This document shows positions 15,961 through 21,723 of a stretch of 21,723 bases of DNA, one piece after another. Location: positions 30,514 to 52,236 of the forward strand of contig DHDW01000046.1 of the NCBI GenBank assembly GCA_002399565.1, written 5' to 3'. This stretch comes from Bacteroidales bacterium UBA4866. Its GTDB lineage: Bacteria; Bacteroidota; Bacteroidia; Bacteroidales; P3. The translations under genes were made by a program, and so were the position numbers. Position 1 is the first letter of the stretch. The number at the start of each line of letters is the position of its first letter. Under the pieces are notes generated by a model that searched no databases, was not told the DNA's origin, and saw only the letters and a program-made list of their open reading frames with translations.

Positions 15961-16956
15961 TTAAAACTTAATTGTTAAACCTTTTTTGCTAATTGCCATT
16001 TCGTAGAAGTCAGCAATTGACTCATTAAATTCAACTCTTCTTATTGCTTCTGCAAAGATTGGTGCAACAGAAAGAGCTCTTATCTTTGAAGAAATTTGTT
16101 TTAGAGGAATTGTGTCGGTAACAATTAATTCTACCATATGGGAATTTTCAATTTTCTCAACTGCATCTCCACTCAAAACAGGGTGAGTAATCATTGCTCT
16201 AACGCTTTTTGCTCCTTTTGTTTTAATAACTTCTGCAGCTTTGCAAAGGGTGTTACCAGTGTCAACAATATCATCAACCAAAATAACATGTTTGCCTGAA
16301 ACATCTCCAATCAGTTGCATTGTTCCAATTTCATTTGGTTTGTTTCTTTGTTTGTAGCACATAACAAATCCACAACCTAATTTCTTAGCATATTCACTTG
16401 CTCTTTTTGTACCTCCAACATCTGGAGATGCAAACAAAACATCATCTAAATTAAAACTTTCACTTGCCAATCCTCTCAAATAAGGAATAAATATTGAAGA
16501 AGCATAAAGGTGATCTACAGGAACATTGAAGAATCCTTGAATTTGATCTGCGTGAAGGTCAATTGTTATAACACGAGTTACTCCAACAGCAGTTAGAATG
16601 TCAGCTACAAGTTTAGCAGTAATTGGAACACGAGGTTTGTCCTTACGGTCTTGACGTGCAAATCCAAAATAAGGAATAACCGCAATTATTCTTTTTGCAG
16701 AAGCACGCTTTGCTGCATCAACATACATTAATAATTCCATTAAATTATCTGCTGGAGCAAAGGTAGATTGAATAATAAATACGTCTCTTCCTCTTATATT
16801 TTCTTCAAAAGAAGGTTGAAATTCTCCGTCAGCATATTGAAGAACTTGTGAGTCTCCAATTGGTTTACCATAAATGTTTGCAATGTCTTTTGCTAAATAA
16901 GCTGTTGCTCTTCCAGTAAAGATTGCAACACTGTCTTTAGGTTTATCTGTTTGCAT
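15961..16956 (-). CDS. prs: Ribose-phosphate pyrophosphokinase (PRPP synthetase)
   Basis: This 331-residue enzyme makes phosphoribosyl pyrophosphate from ribose-5-phosphate and ATP, feeding purine, pyrimidine, NAD, histidine and tryptophan synthesis. Both halves of the type I phosphoribosyltransferase fold are visible. Landmarks are the ATP flexible loop IPYFGFARQDRKDKPR, the metal-binding strand TIDLHADQIQGFF (DLHxxQxxGFF), and the PRPP-binding loop VILVDDIVDTGNTLCKAA. Length is slightly above the usual 310-320. It heads the prs-rplY-pth group and has its own promoter, divergent from the tRNA-Leu promoter. Confidence 0.97.
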   Translation of the reverse strand: MQTDKPKDSVAIFTGRATAYLAKDIANIYGKPIGDSQVLQYADGEFQPSFEENIRGRDVFIIQSTFAPADNLMELLMYVDAAKRASAKRIIAVIPYFGFARQDRKDKPRVPITAKLVADILTAVGVTRVITIDLHADQIQGFFNVPVDHLYASSIFIPYLRGLASESFNLDDVLFASPDVGGTKRASEYAKKLGCGFVMCYKQRNKPNEIGTMQLIGDVSGKHVILVDDIVDTGNTLCKAAEVIKTKGAKSVRAMITHPVLSGDAVEKIENSHMVELIVTDTIPLKQISSKIRALSVAPIFAEAIRRVEFNESIADFYEMAISKKGLTIKF

Positions 16957-16997
16957 AGTTGATGCTTATAATGAATAGTGATGTTTTATTGAAAGTG

Positions 16998-17028
16998 CAA
17001 AATTAGTGAAGAAAATTGGAATAAGAAA
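16998..17028 (-). promoter_or_regulatory. Promoter of prs-rplY-pth
   Basis: The minus strand reads TAATTTTG (17005 down to 16998), a full match to TAnnTTTG. TTTC at the exact 19-nt spacing (17028-17025) gives three of four -33 bases. It lies 41 nt upstream of the prs ATG and back to back with the tRNA-Leu promoter. Confidence 0.6.
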
Positions 17029-17043
17029 AAAAACGAAGGTTTA

Positions 17044-17074
17044 TTTGCATAAAAAGAAAATCTTTGTACCTTTG
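17044..17074 (+). promoter_or_regulatory. Consensus Bacteroidota promoter of tRNA-Leu
   Basis: TTTG (17044-17047), exactly 19 nt, then TACCTTTG (17067-17074): a complete match to the Bacteroidota primary sigma (sigma-ABfr type) consensus TTTG-N19-TAnnTTTG. The mature tRNA begins 28 nt after the -7 box, leaving a leader of roughly 20 nt. Confidence 0.85.
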
Positions 17075-17102
17075 CACTCTTATTTGAGTTGATCAAGTAG
17101 TC

Positions 17103-17186
17103 GCATCAGTGGCGGAACTGGTAGACGCGCTAGACTCAAAATCTAGTGAGGTAACACTCGTGCCGGTTCGATTCCGGCCTGATGTA
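17103..17186 (+). tRNA. tRNA-Leu (anticodon CAA)
   Basis: This is an 84-nt class II tRNA. The acceptor stem GCATCAG/CTGATGT has a G1-U72 wobble at the end, the anticodon stem is CTAGA/TCTAG with loop CTCAAAA (anticodon CAA, reading UUG), a long variable arm is present (TGAGGTAACACTCG), and the T arm is GCCGG-TTCGATT-CCGGC. The discriminator is A, the leucine identity base. CCA is not encoded. Confidence 0.96.
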
Positions 17187-17187
17187 C

Positions 17188-17220
17188 AAAGGGATTTCAA
17201 TTATTGGAATCCCTTTTTTT
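17188..17220 (+). terminator. Intrinsic terminator of tRNA-Leu
   Basis: A 10-bp stem, GGGATTTCAA (17191-17200) with TTGGAATCCC (17204-17213), closes a TTA loop and runs into seven T residues. One T-G pair is a wobble only in the plus transcript, supporting rightward termination. It begins just after the tRNA 3' end. Confidence 0.9.
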
Positions 17221-17309
17221 CTTACATTTAAAAGCAAATATTAATAATCACACCTTTCTTGGATAAATAACCTTTCCAAATAATAAAATAAGTTAATAAA
17301 TCCTTTTCT

Positions 17310-18260
17310 TTATTGAACTAAGATTTTATTTGTTTTAACTCCTTTTGTAGTGTGGATTTTGGTTATGTAGTTTCCATTTGGAAGGTTAGAGATGTCTATT
17401 TTAGTATTTTTAGACTTTAATTCTTTTGTGCAAACTACTTGTCCAATAACATTTAAAATTTCAACCTTTGTTATTTCAATAGAGGAAGAAATATTTAATT
17501 CATTTTCTGTTGGGTTAGGATAAATATTTATCTCAACATCCGAATTAACATTGGATAGCTCACTTATACCTTGATAGGTTAATGTATCAAGAATTGGGAA
17601 AATACACAATGTAGTTATTAAAGGTATGTTTGGATTCCCAGGATTAACACTTGGTAATGAATCCCATTTATTATTTATCAAAGATTGAGGTCTTTCACTT
17701 GTAGGACATACGGGATTTTCAAAAAAAGCAAAAATATTTGTCTCAATACAACAAGTTCCAACATAAGAGATATATTTCGGACATGTAATAGTAGCATAGA
17801 ATTTACTTGAGTTTACAAATATTGAACTATCAAATAATACTTCAAAAAACATATTTCCATAACTACTCCAAGGAGGAGTAGAATATTGATAAGGAAAAAG
17901 ACATGGGAGTGTATCGTATCTTACTGATGCTAATATGTTCTGCAAACTTGAATCTCTTATTTGAAAATAGTATTGTGAATCAGGAGAAGAATTTGGTAAA
18001 GTCTGATAATAACCTAATATGGCAATTCCTTTAATAGAAATTATTGAGTCTGTAAAATAAGGTTGTGCATATGCACTGGTATACATATAAGATTCTGTAG
18101 AAATGGGGGCAGAGTAAGGTAGCATTGACATCATAGGAATTGAAAAGCAACCTTGCTGTATTGCCTCAGGAAACATCCAACTATCATAATATTGAGGAAC
18201 TTGTCCTATTGCTGTTAGCGAAAATATAGTCGCTACTACTGATAAAATTATATTTTTCAT
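17310..18260 (-). CDS. Secreted protein with T9SS type A C-terminal sorting domain
   Basis: This 316-residue protein has a signal peptide (1-19, ending LTAIG before Gln20) and a type A Por-secretion C-terminal domain (about 244-316). The domain shows the hallmark pattern INIYPNPTENELNI, then VEILNVIGQVV, IDISNLPNGNYITKI and a final KILVQ. The CTD directs passage through the type IX system, after which it is normally removed and the cargo is anchored or released. The middle (20-240) has several Cys residues and Tyr/Pro/Ser-rich stretches and matches no domain I recognise. It lies 12 nt after the upstream gene at 18273-19685 and shares its transcript. Confidence 0.88.
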   Translation of the reverse strand: MKNIILSVVATIFSLTAIGQVPQYYDSWMFPEAIQQGCFSIPMMSMLPYSAPISTESYMYTSAYAQPYFTDSIISIKGIAILGYYQTLPNSSPDSQYYFQIRDSSLQNILASVRYDTLPCLFPYQYSTPPWSSYGNMFFEVLFDSSIFVNSSKFYATITCPKYISYVGTCCIETNIFAFFENPVCPTSERPQSLINNKWDSLPSVNPGNPNIPLITTLCIFPILDTLTYQGISELSNVNSDVEINIYPNPTENELNISSSIEITKVEILNVIGQVVCTKELKSKNTKIDISNLPNGNYITKIHTTKGVKTNKILVQ

Positions 18261-18272
18261 AATATTAAGATT

Positions 18273-19685
18273 TTAATTGCAAATTGTATTTGTACTTTTA
18301 TCGTCCATTATTACTTGTTCTATATTCCATGTGATATAATTATTATATATGTTATTAAGAGGAGGAATATTAGTAAAAAAACAATTATTCATTTCATCAA
18401 AATTTACCACATTTATAGGTTCTTGTATTAAGAAATTGCAATTCCCGCCCAATGCGTTCCTATTAGCATTCCAAATGTTTATATTATTATTGTTTGGATA
18501 AATACTAGTAGCTATAAAATTATAATAACTAAATGAAGATAAGCAATTAAAAGGATAATTTATTCCACCTATTTCAGAGTAAAGAACATCTGCCTGATAA
18601 GGTACAGAAATATTTGGAAACATATTTAATAAGTATATTGAATTAAGTAAATTGGATTGACTTGAAGGGACTGCATCTTCTAAAACAAGTAGATTGTAAT
18701 TATATATATCTGTACCGTCAAACATTAGATCTCTTATTTTTGCTTGACCAATATTATAATTACCATAGGACTGTATTTGATACATTGCAAAAGCAGGGGC
18801 ATTTGGTTGTCCAAAAATATCTATTTGATAAATATTTGTTTCTTCAAACCCATTAATATCTTGAACTATTCCTGCAACAGCAATCCATTTATAAATTAAG
18901 GAGTCTGCAACTAATGGATAAGATGCTGTTTTCTGGAAATTAGTATTAATATCATACCAATAATTTTCTGAATTAGAAATATTATACATATCAAATTTTC
19001 TAACAACAATTCTTTGTCCATTATTATATCTGCCTACGATAAAAATATTTTGGAATATACTAGGAGGAAAGCTATAATCTTCTTTTAATAATATGTCATC
19101 AAAATATTCAGTAATATAAGTGCTTTTATATAAAGTATAATTCCAATTATTTAATTCATTACAATGTACAAAAATATATTGCCCTATCTTATCTAAGCCT
19201 ATCCCAACAATATGACTCAATTCCTGTTTTATATTATCTCTGTATACTTCTATTTTGTTGATAATGCTCGTAGTTTGAATAATATCCCAATTAAAATAGG
19301 CATTAGTAAATAAATCTTGTACTTTCGCTTTCGCAATAAATCCATCACTTAATCCTCCCGCAATAATACTTCCGCAGAAGTAAATAACATTATCCAATAT
19401 TTCAAATTCTTTAACAATATATTGTCCTGGAATTGAAACTTGATTAACAATATTAGAATTTTCATCAACGAGATAGAAATCAAAATGGCTTTGGTCGAAA
19501 GATTGTGAAAGAATAATTGTTTTATCAGTCTTTAATACTTCAATTTGTTGCGTGTAGATGTTTCCAGTATTATCAATTTCCTTGACAACACTTTGTACAC
19601 CGGGAGTTTGTCCTACTCCCTGAATGCTAATTCCACTAAACAATATTATGGCAAATACTTTAATAAGTAAAAGAACTCTCTTCAT
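18273..19685 (-). CDS. Secreted protein of unknown function
   Basis: This 470-residue protein starts at the ATG at 19685. A GTG 28 codons upstream keeps the frame open but would bury the signal peptide and lie upstream of the promoter. Residues 1-26 form a signal peptide (MKRVLLLIKVFAIILFSG..., ending GVGQ). The mature protein is rich in Asn, Tyr, Ile and Asp and is predicted beta-rich. Short repeats such as NIYQIDIFGQP, FIVGRYNNGQRIVV and NVIYFCGSIIAGG resemble blades of a propeller-like delta-60 or SBBP repeat, though this is not certain. There is no C-terminal T9SS sorting domain; it ends DDKSTNTICN. It sits 12 nt upstream of the CTD-bearing cargo gene, so the two may act together outside the cell. 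Confidence 0.72.
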   Translation of the reverse strand: MKRVLLLIKVFAIILFSGISIQGVGQTPGVQSVVKEIDNTGNIYTQQIEVLKTDKTIILSQSFDQSHFDFYLVDENSNIVNQVSIPGQYIVKEFEILDNVIYFCGSIIAGGLSDGFIAKAKVQDLFTNAYFNWDIIQTTSIINKIEVYRDNIKQELSHIVGIGLDKIGQYIFVHCNELNNWNYTLYKSTYITEYFDDILLKEDYSFPPSIFQNIFIVGRYNNGQRIVVRKFDMYNISNSENYWYDINTNFQKTASYPLVADSLIYKWIAVAGIVQDINGFEETNIYQIDIFGQPNAPAFAMYQIQSYGNYNIGQAKIRDLMFDGTDIYNYNLLVLEDAVPSSQSNLLNSIYLLNMFPNISVPYQADVLYSEIGGINYPFNCLSSFSYYNFIATSIYPNNNNINIWNANRNALGGNCNFLIQEPINVVNFDEMNNCFFTNIPPLNNIYNNYITWNIEQVIMDDKSTNTICN

Positions 19686-19728
19686 AATCTTATGATTTAG
19701 GTTAATAATTGTATGGTTTGATTGCTTG

Positions 19729-19736
19729 CAAATGTA
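19729..19736 (-). promoter_or_regulatory. Promoter -7 element for the two secreted-protein genes
   Basis: The minus strand reads TACATTTG, a full TAnnTTTG match, ending 43 nt before the ATG at 19685. The -33 box is imperfect (CTTG at 20-nt spacing). It implies that transcription begins inside the longer open frame, supporting the downstream ATG start. Confidence 0.55.
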
Positions 19737-19808
19737 TAAAATATTTTTCCAAAATGCAAGTTTATTCACAATTATTTATTTGGTGCTCTACTAATTAAAT
19801 GTATATCT

Positions 19809-19867
19809 GTCGTGCGGGATCACTTATCAACATTGTTACTTTGCAAAGCAAAGAAATACCGCACGAC
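19809..19867. repeat. Nested GC-rich palindromic element (REP-like)
   Basis: A perfect 9-bp inverted repeat, GTCGTGCGG (19809-19817) and CCGCACGAC (19859-19867), encloses 41 nt. Within that is a second perfect hairpin, CTTTGC-AAA-GCAAAG (19839-19853). The outer arms are markedly GC-rich for this AT-rich sequence. The element lies in the gap between the barrel-protein stop (19888) and the promoter of the next gene. It could end transcription of the former, but there is no T tract. Its shape recalls REP/BIME units or the ends of IS200-like elements. Only one copy is visible. Confidence 0.5.
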
Positions 19868-19887
19868 GAAATAATTATAATGATTTA

Positions 19888-20463
19888 TTAGTTTATCATA
19901 TTAAAAAGACAACCAACGTAAAGCCTAATTCCTTTGTGAAAAATATCTCCAGAGGGAGAAGTAACGTAATCTAATTTTGCACTTAGGTTTGCTTTTGACG
20001 AAATTTTATACTCATAAGAAATAAATGGAGAAGTAATAAAACTTCCTTTTTTGTCCCATTTCACATAATCAAAAGCATCAGAAGAATTATTATCTACAAC
20101 AATCTCCATTTGCCTATTGCTCCCTCCTCCAATTGTTATGCCAACAATAAATAATGATTTCTTATATGGTAAAATAAACTCTCCCAAAACTCCACCCCAA
20201 CCAATGGAATAAAAACTGCCATCCTTTTTGTAAGTGGCACTGCTTCCATATCCTTCACATCCAATTCTAAAATTATCACATACCTTAAATGCCATTTTAC
20301 CCCCAATTCCTAAGGCGATATCGTCAATACTTTTCAAATAACCAGCATTCAAATACATTCCTCCAATAAGTTTTGCGTCATGATTGTTTTGTGAAAAGGA
20401 AGAATAGGCAATAAAAGAAAAACAAAGGATTAATAATTGTATTCTTATAAGTTTTTTAATCAT
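19888..20463 (-). CDS. Outer-membrane beta-barrel-like protein
   Basis: This 191-residue protein starts at the ATG at 20463. A further ATG at 20490 extends it by nine residues, but it lies right against the T-run of the mscL terminator and spoils the signal peptide. Residues 1-25 form the signal (MIKKLIRIQLLILCFSFIAYSSFSQ, quoted as start and end: MIKKLIRI...SSFSQ). The rest alternates hydrophobic and polar residues with aromatic girdles and Gly-rich turns (GGMYLNAGYL, GIGGKMAF, SIGWGGVLGEFILPY, FISYEYKI), suggesting a small 8-stranded outer-membrane barrel. The C terminus IRLYVGCLFNMIN lacks a classic terminal Phe. Function unknown. A leftward transcript would come after mscL, whose terminator intervenes. 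Confidence 0.65.
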   Translation of the reverse strand: MIKKLIRIQLLILCFSFIAYSSFSQNNHDAKLIGGMYLNAGYLKSIDDIALGIGGKMAFKVCDNFRIGCEGYGSSATYKKDGSFYSIGWGGVLGEFILPYKKSLFIVGITIGGGSNRQMEIVVDNNSSDAFDYVKWDKKGSFITSPFISYEYKISSKANLSAKLDYVTSPSGDIFHKGIRLYVGCLFNMIN

Positions 20464-20493
20464 AGTTGCAAAAAGGTGTTTCTTAAGCATTAA

Positions 20494-20527
20494 AAAATAA
20501 GGTTAAGTTGAAATTTAACCTTATTTT
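20494..20527 (-). terminator. Intrinsic terminator of mscL
   Basis: A perfect 13-bp stem (AAAATAAGGTTAA with TTAACCTTATTTT) and an 8-nt loop are followed on the minus strand by a run of T residues (TTATTTTTTA). It lies 24 nt after the mscL stop. The stem is palindromic, so it could also work rightward, but no plus-strand gene precedes it. Confidence 0.85.
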
Positions 20528-20551
20528 AGGATTAGAAATAAGAGAAAAACT

Positions 20552-20959
20552 CTATTTATTCTTAAGTAAATCTCTTATTTCGGTTAATAACATCTCTTCT
20601 TTTGAAGGTTCTGGAGCTGGTTTTGCTTCCTCTTTCTTTTCTTCTTTTTTCTTTGCAGCATTAAGTAATTTAATAACCATAAAAATTGAAAAAGCAATTA
20701 TTAGAAAGTCAAAAGCAACTTGAATAAAGTTTCCATAGTTTAATGTAACTGCAGGCACATCCCCAACAGCTTCTTTCAAAACAAATTTAAGGTCAGTGAA
20801 ATTCACCCCTCCAACTAATAGTCCAAGAGGAGGCATAATTATATCACTTACAATAGAGGTAATAATTTTACCAAATGCAGCACCAATAATGATACCCACA
20901 GCCATATCAATGGCATTTCCTTTAATAGCAAAGGTTTTAAATTCTTGTAAAAGTTTCAT
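20552..20959 (-). CDS. mscL: Large-conductance mechanosensitive channel MscL
   Basis: This 135-residue inner-membrane channel opens under high membrane tension and releases solutes on osmotic downshock; it works as a homopentamer. The N-terminal amphipathic helix and TM1 show the conserved [40 protein letters not shown] pattern (gate-lining TM1 about 15-45, quoted in part by its key turns [10 protein letters not shown] and DIIMPP). TM2 is about 75-97 ([21 protein letters not shown]). A charged cytoplasmic bundle helix follows ([20 protein letters not shown], then LLTEIRDLL). Length is typical. No full promoter was found upstream; TATTTTTG (minus, 21089-21082) matches only the -7 box. Confidence 0.96.
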   Translation of the reverse strand: MKLLQEFKTFAIKGNAIDMAVGIIIGAAFGKIITSIVSDIIMPPLGLLVGGVNFTDLKFVLKEAVGDVPAVTLNYGNFIQVAFDFLIIAFSIFMVIKLLNAAKKKEEKKEEAKPAPEPSKEEMLLTEIRDLLKNK

Positions 20960-21034
20960 ATTCCATTTCGTTTTTTGGTTTATAATTTGTCCCCAATTAT
21001 TAAGTAAATCTACTCAATGAGAACTTTTCTTTAT

Positions 21035-21074
21035 TAATCATAAGTCTTTCCTTAGGGCAAATAAATTATGATTA
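21035..21074. repeat. Dyad upstream of mscL
   Basis: TAATCATAA (21035-21043) and TTATGATTA (21066-21074) form a perfect 9-bp inverted repeat with a 22-nt spacer, 76 nt upstream of the mscL ATG and just downstream of the -7-like element. It could be an operator or a leader hairpin; the sequence does not decide. Confidence 0.35.
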
Positions 21075-21221
21075 TTAATTACAAAAATAGCAAAAAATGA
21101 ATAAGTAGGAGCTTTTTAAAGAAAATAAACTAGGATTTCTTTCAAAAAGAAGAGATTTAGAAAAAAAGAAATAAGGAATAGGACTAAAAAAACAGGATAT
21201 AAAACTTTTTAAACTTCGTTT

Positions 21222-21230
21222 TTATCCACA
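21222..21230 (+). promoter_or_regulatory. DnaA box TTATCCACA
   Basis: This is an exact match to the strong consensus DnaA-binding 9-mer, the only exact copy noticed in the window. It touches the first, degenerate unit of the 22-bp palindrome array and follows an AT-rich stretch. A single 9-mer can occur by chance; its position is what makes it notable. Confidence 0.45.
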
Positions 21231-21378
21231 AATAATGGCATTGTATACTCGGAATCATGCCATGATTTCCTCCAATTCATGCCATGAATTAGTTTATTTC
21301 ATGGTATGATTCCAACCAATTCATGGCATGATTCCTAGTAATTCATGCCATGAATTCAAGAATATCATGCAATGATTC
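21230..21378. repeat. Array of 17-bp palindromes at exact 22-bp spacing
   Basis: Six palindromes have centres at 21260, 21282, 21304, 21326, 21348 and 21370, every step exactly 22 bp. A degenerate seventh is centred at 21238. Each has an 8-nt left arm (consensus AATTCATG), one central base, and an 8-nt right arm (CATGATTC or CATGAATT), with a variable 5-nt linker. Copies 2 and 5 are perfect palindromes (AATTCATGCCATGAATT). The central base runs C, C, G, G, C, C. The 22-bp step is about two helical turns, which would put bound proteins on one DNA face, as in plasmid iterons or multi-operator arrays. Confidence 0.85.
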
Positions 21379-21471
21379 CAACATCAACTCCCTATATAAT
21401 TATTTCTAAACGAGTTATAGCGACATTAAAACAAAGAAAAATTAGGTATAAATCAAGGTTTTTTTTGACAA

Positions 21472-21507
21472 AAAAAGAGCGAGATATTTTTTAACCTCGC
21501 TCTTTTT
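21472..21507 (-). terminator. Intrinsic terminator of the right-end T9SS cargo gene
   Basis: A perfect 12-bp stem (AAAAAGAGCGAG with CTCGCTCTTTTT) and a 12-nt AT loop are followed on the minus strand by a T tract (CTCTTTTTTTG). It lies 30 nt after the stop of the gene at 21538. The symmetric A/T flanks would also let it work rightward. Confidence 0.88.
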
Positions 21508-21537
21508 ATAATGTAGTATTTGTTCTAAAAAAGAATA

Positions 21538-21723
21538 CTATTGTTTAATAAATTTTCTTTGAACAACTTTATTGTCTGCACTTATACGAACAAAGTATGT
21601 GTTAGGATTAAGTGAAGAAACATCAATATCTTTAGTATTAGTGTTTATTTCCTTAACCTTTTTTCCAAGAATATCATAAATAGCTATGCTTTCTATTTTA
21701 TCAACTCCTTCAATTTTAATTGA
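21538..21723 (-). CDS. C-terminal end of a T9SS type A cargo protein (5' part outside window)
   Basis: The minus-strand frame is open from the window edge to the TAG at 21540-21538, giving 61 residues. They match the end of a T9SS sorting domain: IESIAIYDILGKKVKEI, then IDVSSLNPNTYFVRI, then a Lys/Arg-flanked end (VVQRKFIKQ). The same layout closes the cargo protein at 17310 (VEILNVIGQVV...IDISNLPNGNYITKI...KILVQ). The protein body, and hence its role, lies beyond the window. Because the frame runs off the edge, no start can be given. Its terminator lies 30 nt downstream. Confidence 0.85.
   Translation of the reverse strand, partial: SIKIEGVDKIESIAIYDILGKKVKEINTNTKDIDVSSLNPNTYFVRISADNKVVQRKFIKQ

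Larger units (their letters stand above)
20960..21537. other. 578-nt gene-free region upstream of mscL
   Basis: No convincing open frame is present on either strand. From left to right it holds the mscL leader, a 9-bp dyad (21035-21043 with 21066-21074), a -7-like TATTTTTG on the minus strand (21089-21082), an AT- and purine-rich stretch (about 21100-21220), a DnaA box (21222-21230), the 22-bp palindrome array (21230-21378), a second AT-rich stretch, and the terminator of the next gene (21472-21507). Confidence 0.8.

Noticed and set aside
19686..19769. GTG start extending the 470-residue secreted protein by 28 codons
   Set aside because: It would place a non-secretory segment before a good signal peptide and lies upstream of the predicted -7 promoter element.
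21230..21378. CRISPR array
   Set aside because: The units are 17-bp palindromes with 5-nt linkers, not 23-47-nt repeats with unique 30-nt spacers, and no cas gene is in view.

Overview
The window reads as chromosomal DNA of an AT-rich Bacteroidota organism. It carries the type IX secretion/gliding core genes gldK-L-M-N, genes for secreted proteins ending in T9SS C-terminal sorting domains, a DUF4270 lipoprotein, the Bacteroidota prs-rplY-pth cluster, and Bacteroidota-type promoters (TTTG-N19-TAnnTTTG). Start sites lack strong Shine-Dalgarno sequences, as is usual in this phylum. Nothing in the gene content points to a plasmid or prophage.

Layout. 1-4556 (+): gldK (5' end cut by the window edge), gldL, gldM and gldN, closed by a strong terminator. 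4688-5206 (+): a small HEAT-like helical-repeat protein. 5205-5310: a degenerate 21-22-nt tandem repeat between convergent genes. 5316-7700 (-): a lipoprotein gene followed by a polyprenyl-phosphate sugar-1-phosphate transferase. 7844-14413 (+): pcm, a reduced glycogen-synthase-like protein, DUF4270 lipoprotein, secreted MORN-repeat protein, Maf pyrophosphatase, and an OmpR-family response regulator with its histidine kinase. 14566-17186: tRNA-Ala(GGC) (-), pth, rplY and prs (-), and tRNA-Leu(CAA) (+), the last divergent from prs. 17310-20959 (-): a T9SS cargo protein, a second secreted protein, an outer-membrane beta-barrel-like protein and mscL. 20960-21537: a 578-nt gene-free region. 21538-21723 (-): the 3' end of another T9SS cargo gene.

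How the genes fit together. GldK and GldN form the periplasmic/outer-membrane ring and GldL/GldM the inner-membrane motor of T9SS. The two CTD proteins here are expected substrates. The DUF4270 and MORN genes overlap by 4 nt and probably share a transcript with the glycogen-synthase-like gene. prs, rplY and pth form a nucleotide/translation operon with a hairpin before pth.

The least expected element is in the gene-free region near the right end. It holds six 17-bp palindromes (consensus AATTCATG-C/G-CATGATTC), plus a degenerate seventh, with centres exactly 22 bp apart. They abut a perfect DnaA box (TTATCCACA), so the layout resembles an iteron-type origin or a multi-site operator. Other unexplained structures are the 21-nt repeats at 5205-5310 and a nested GC-rich hairpin at 19809-19867.
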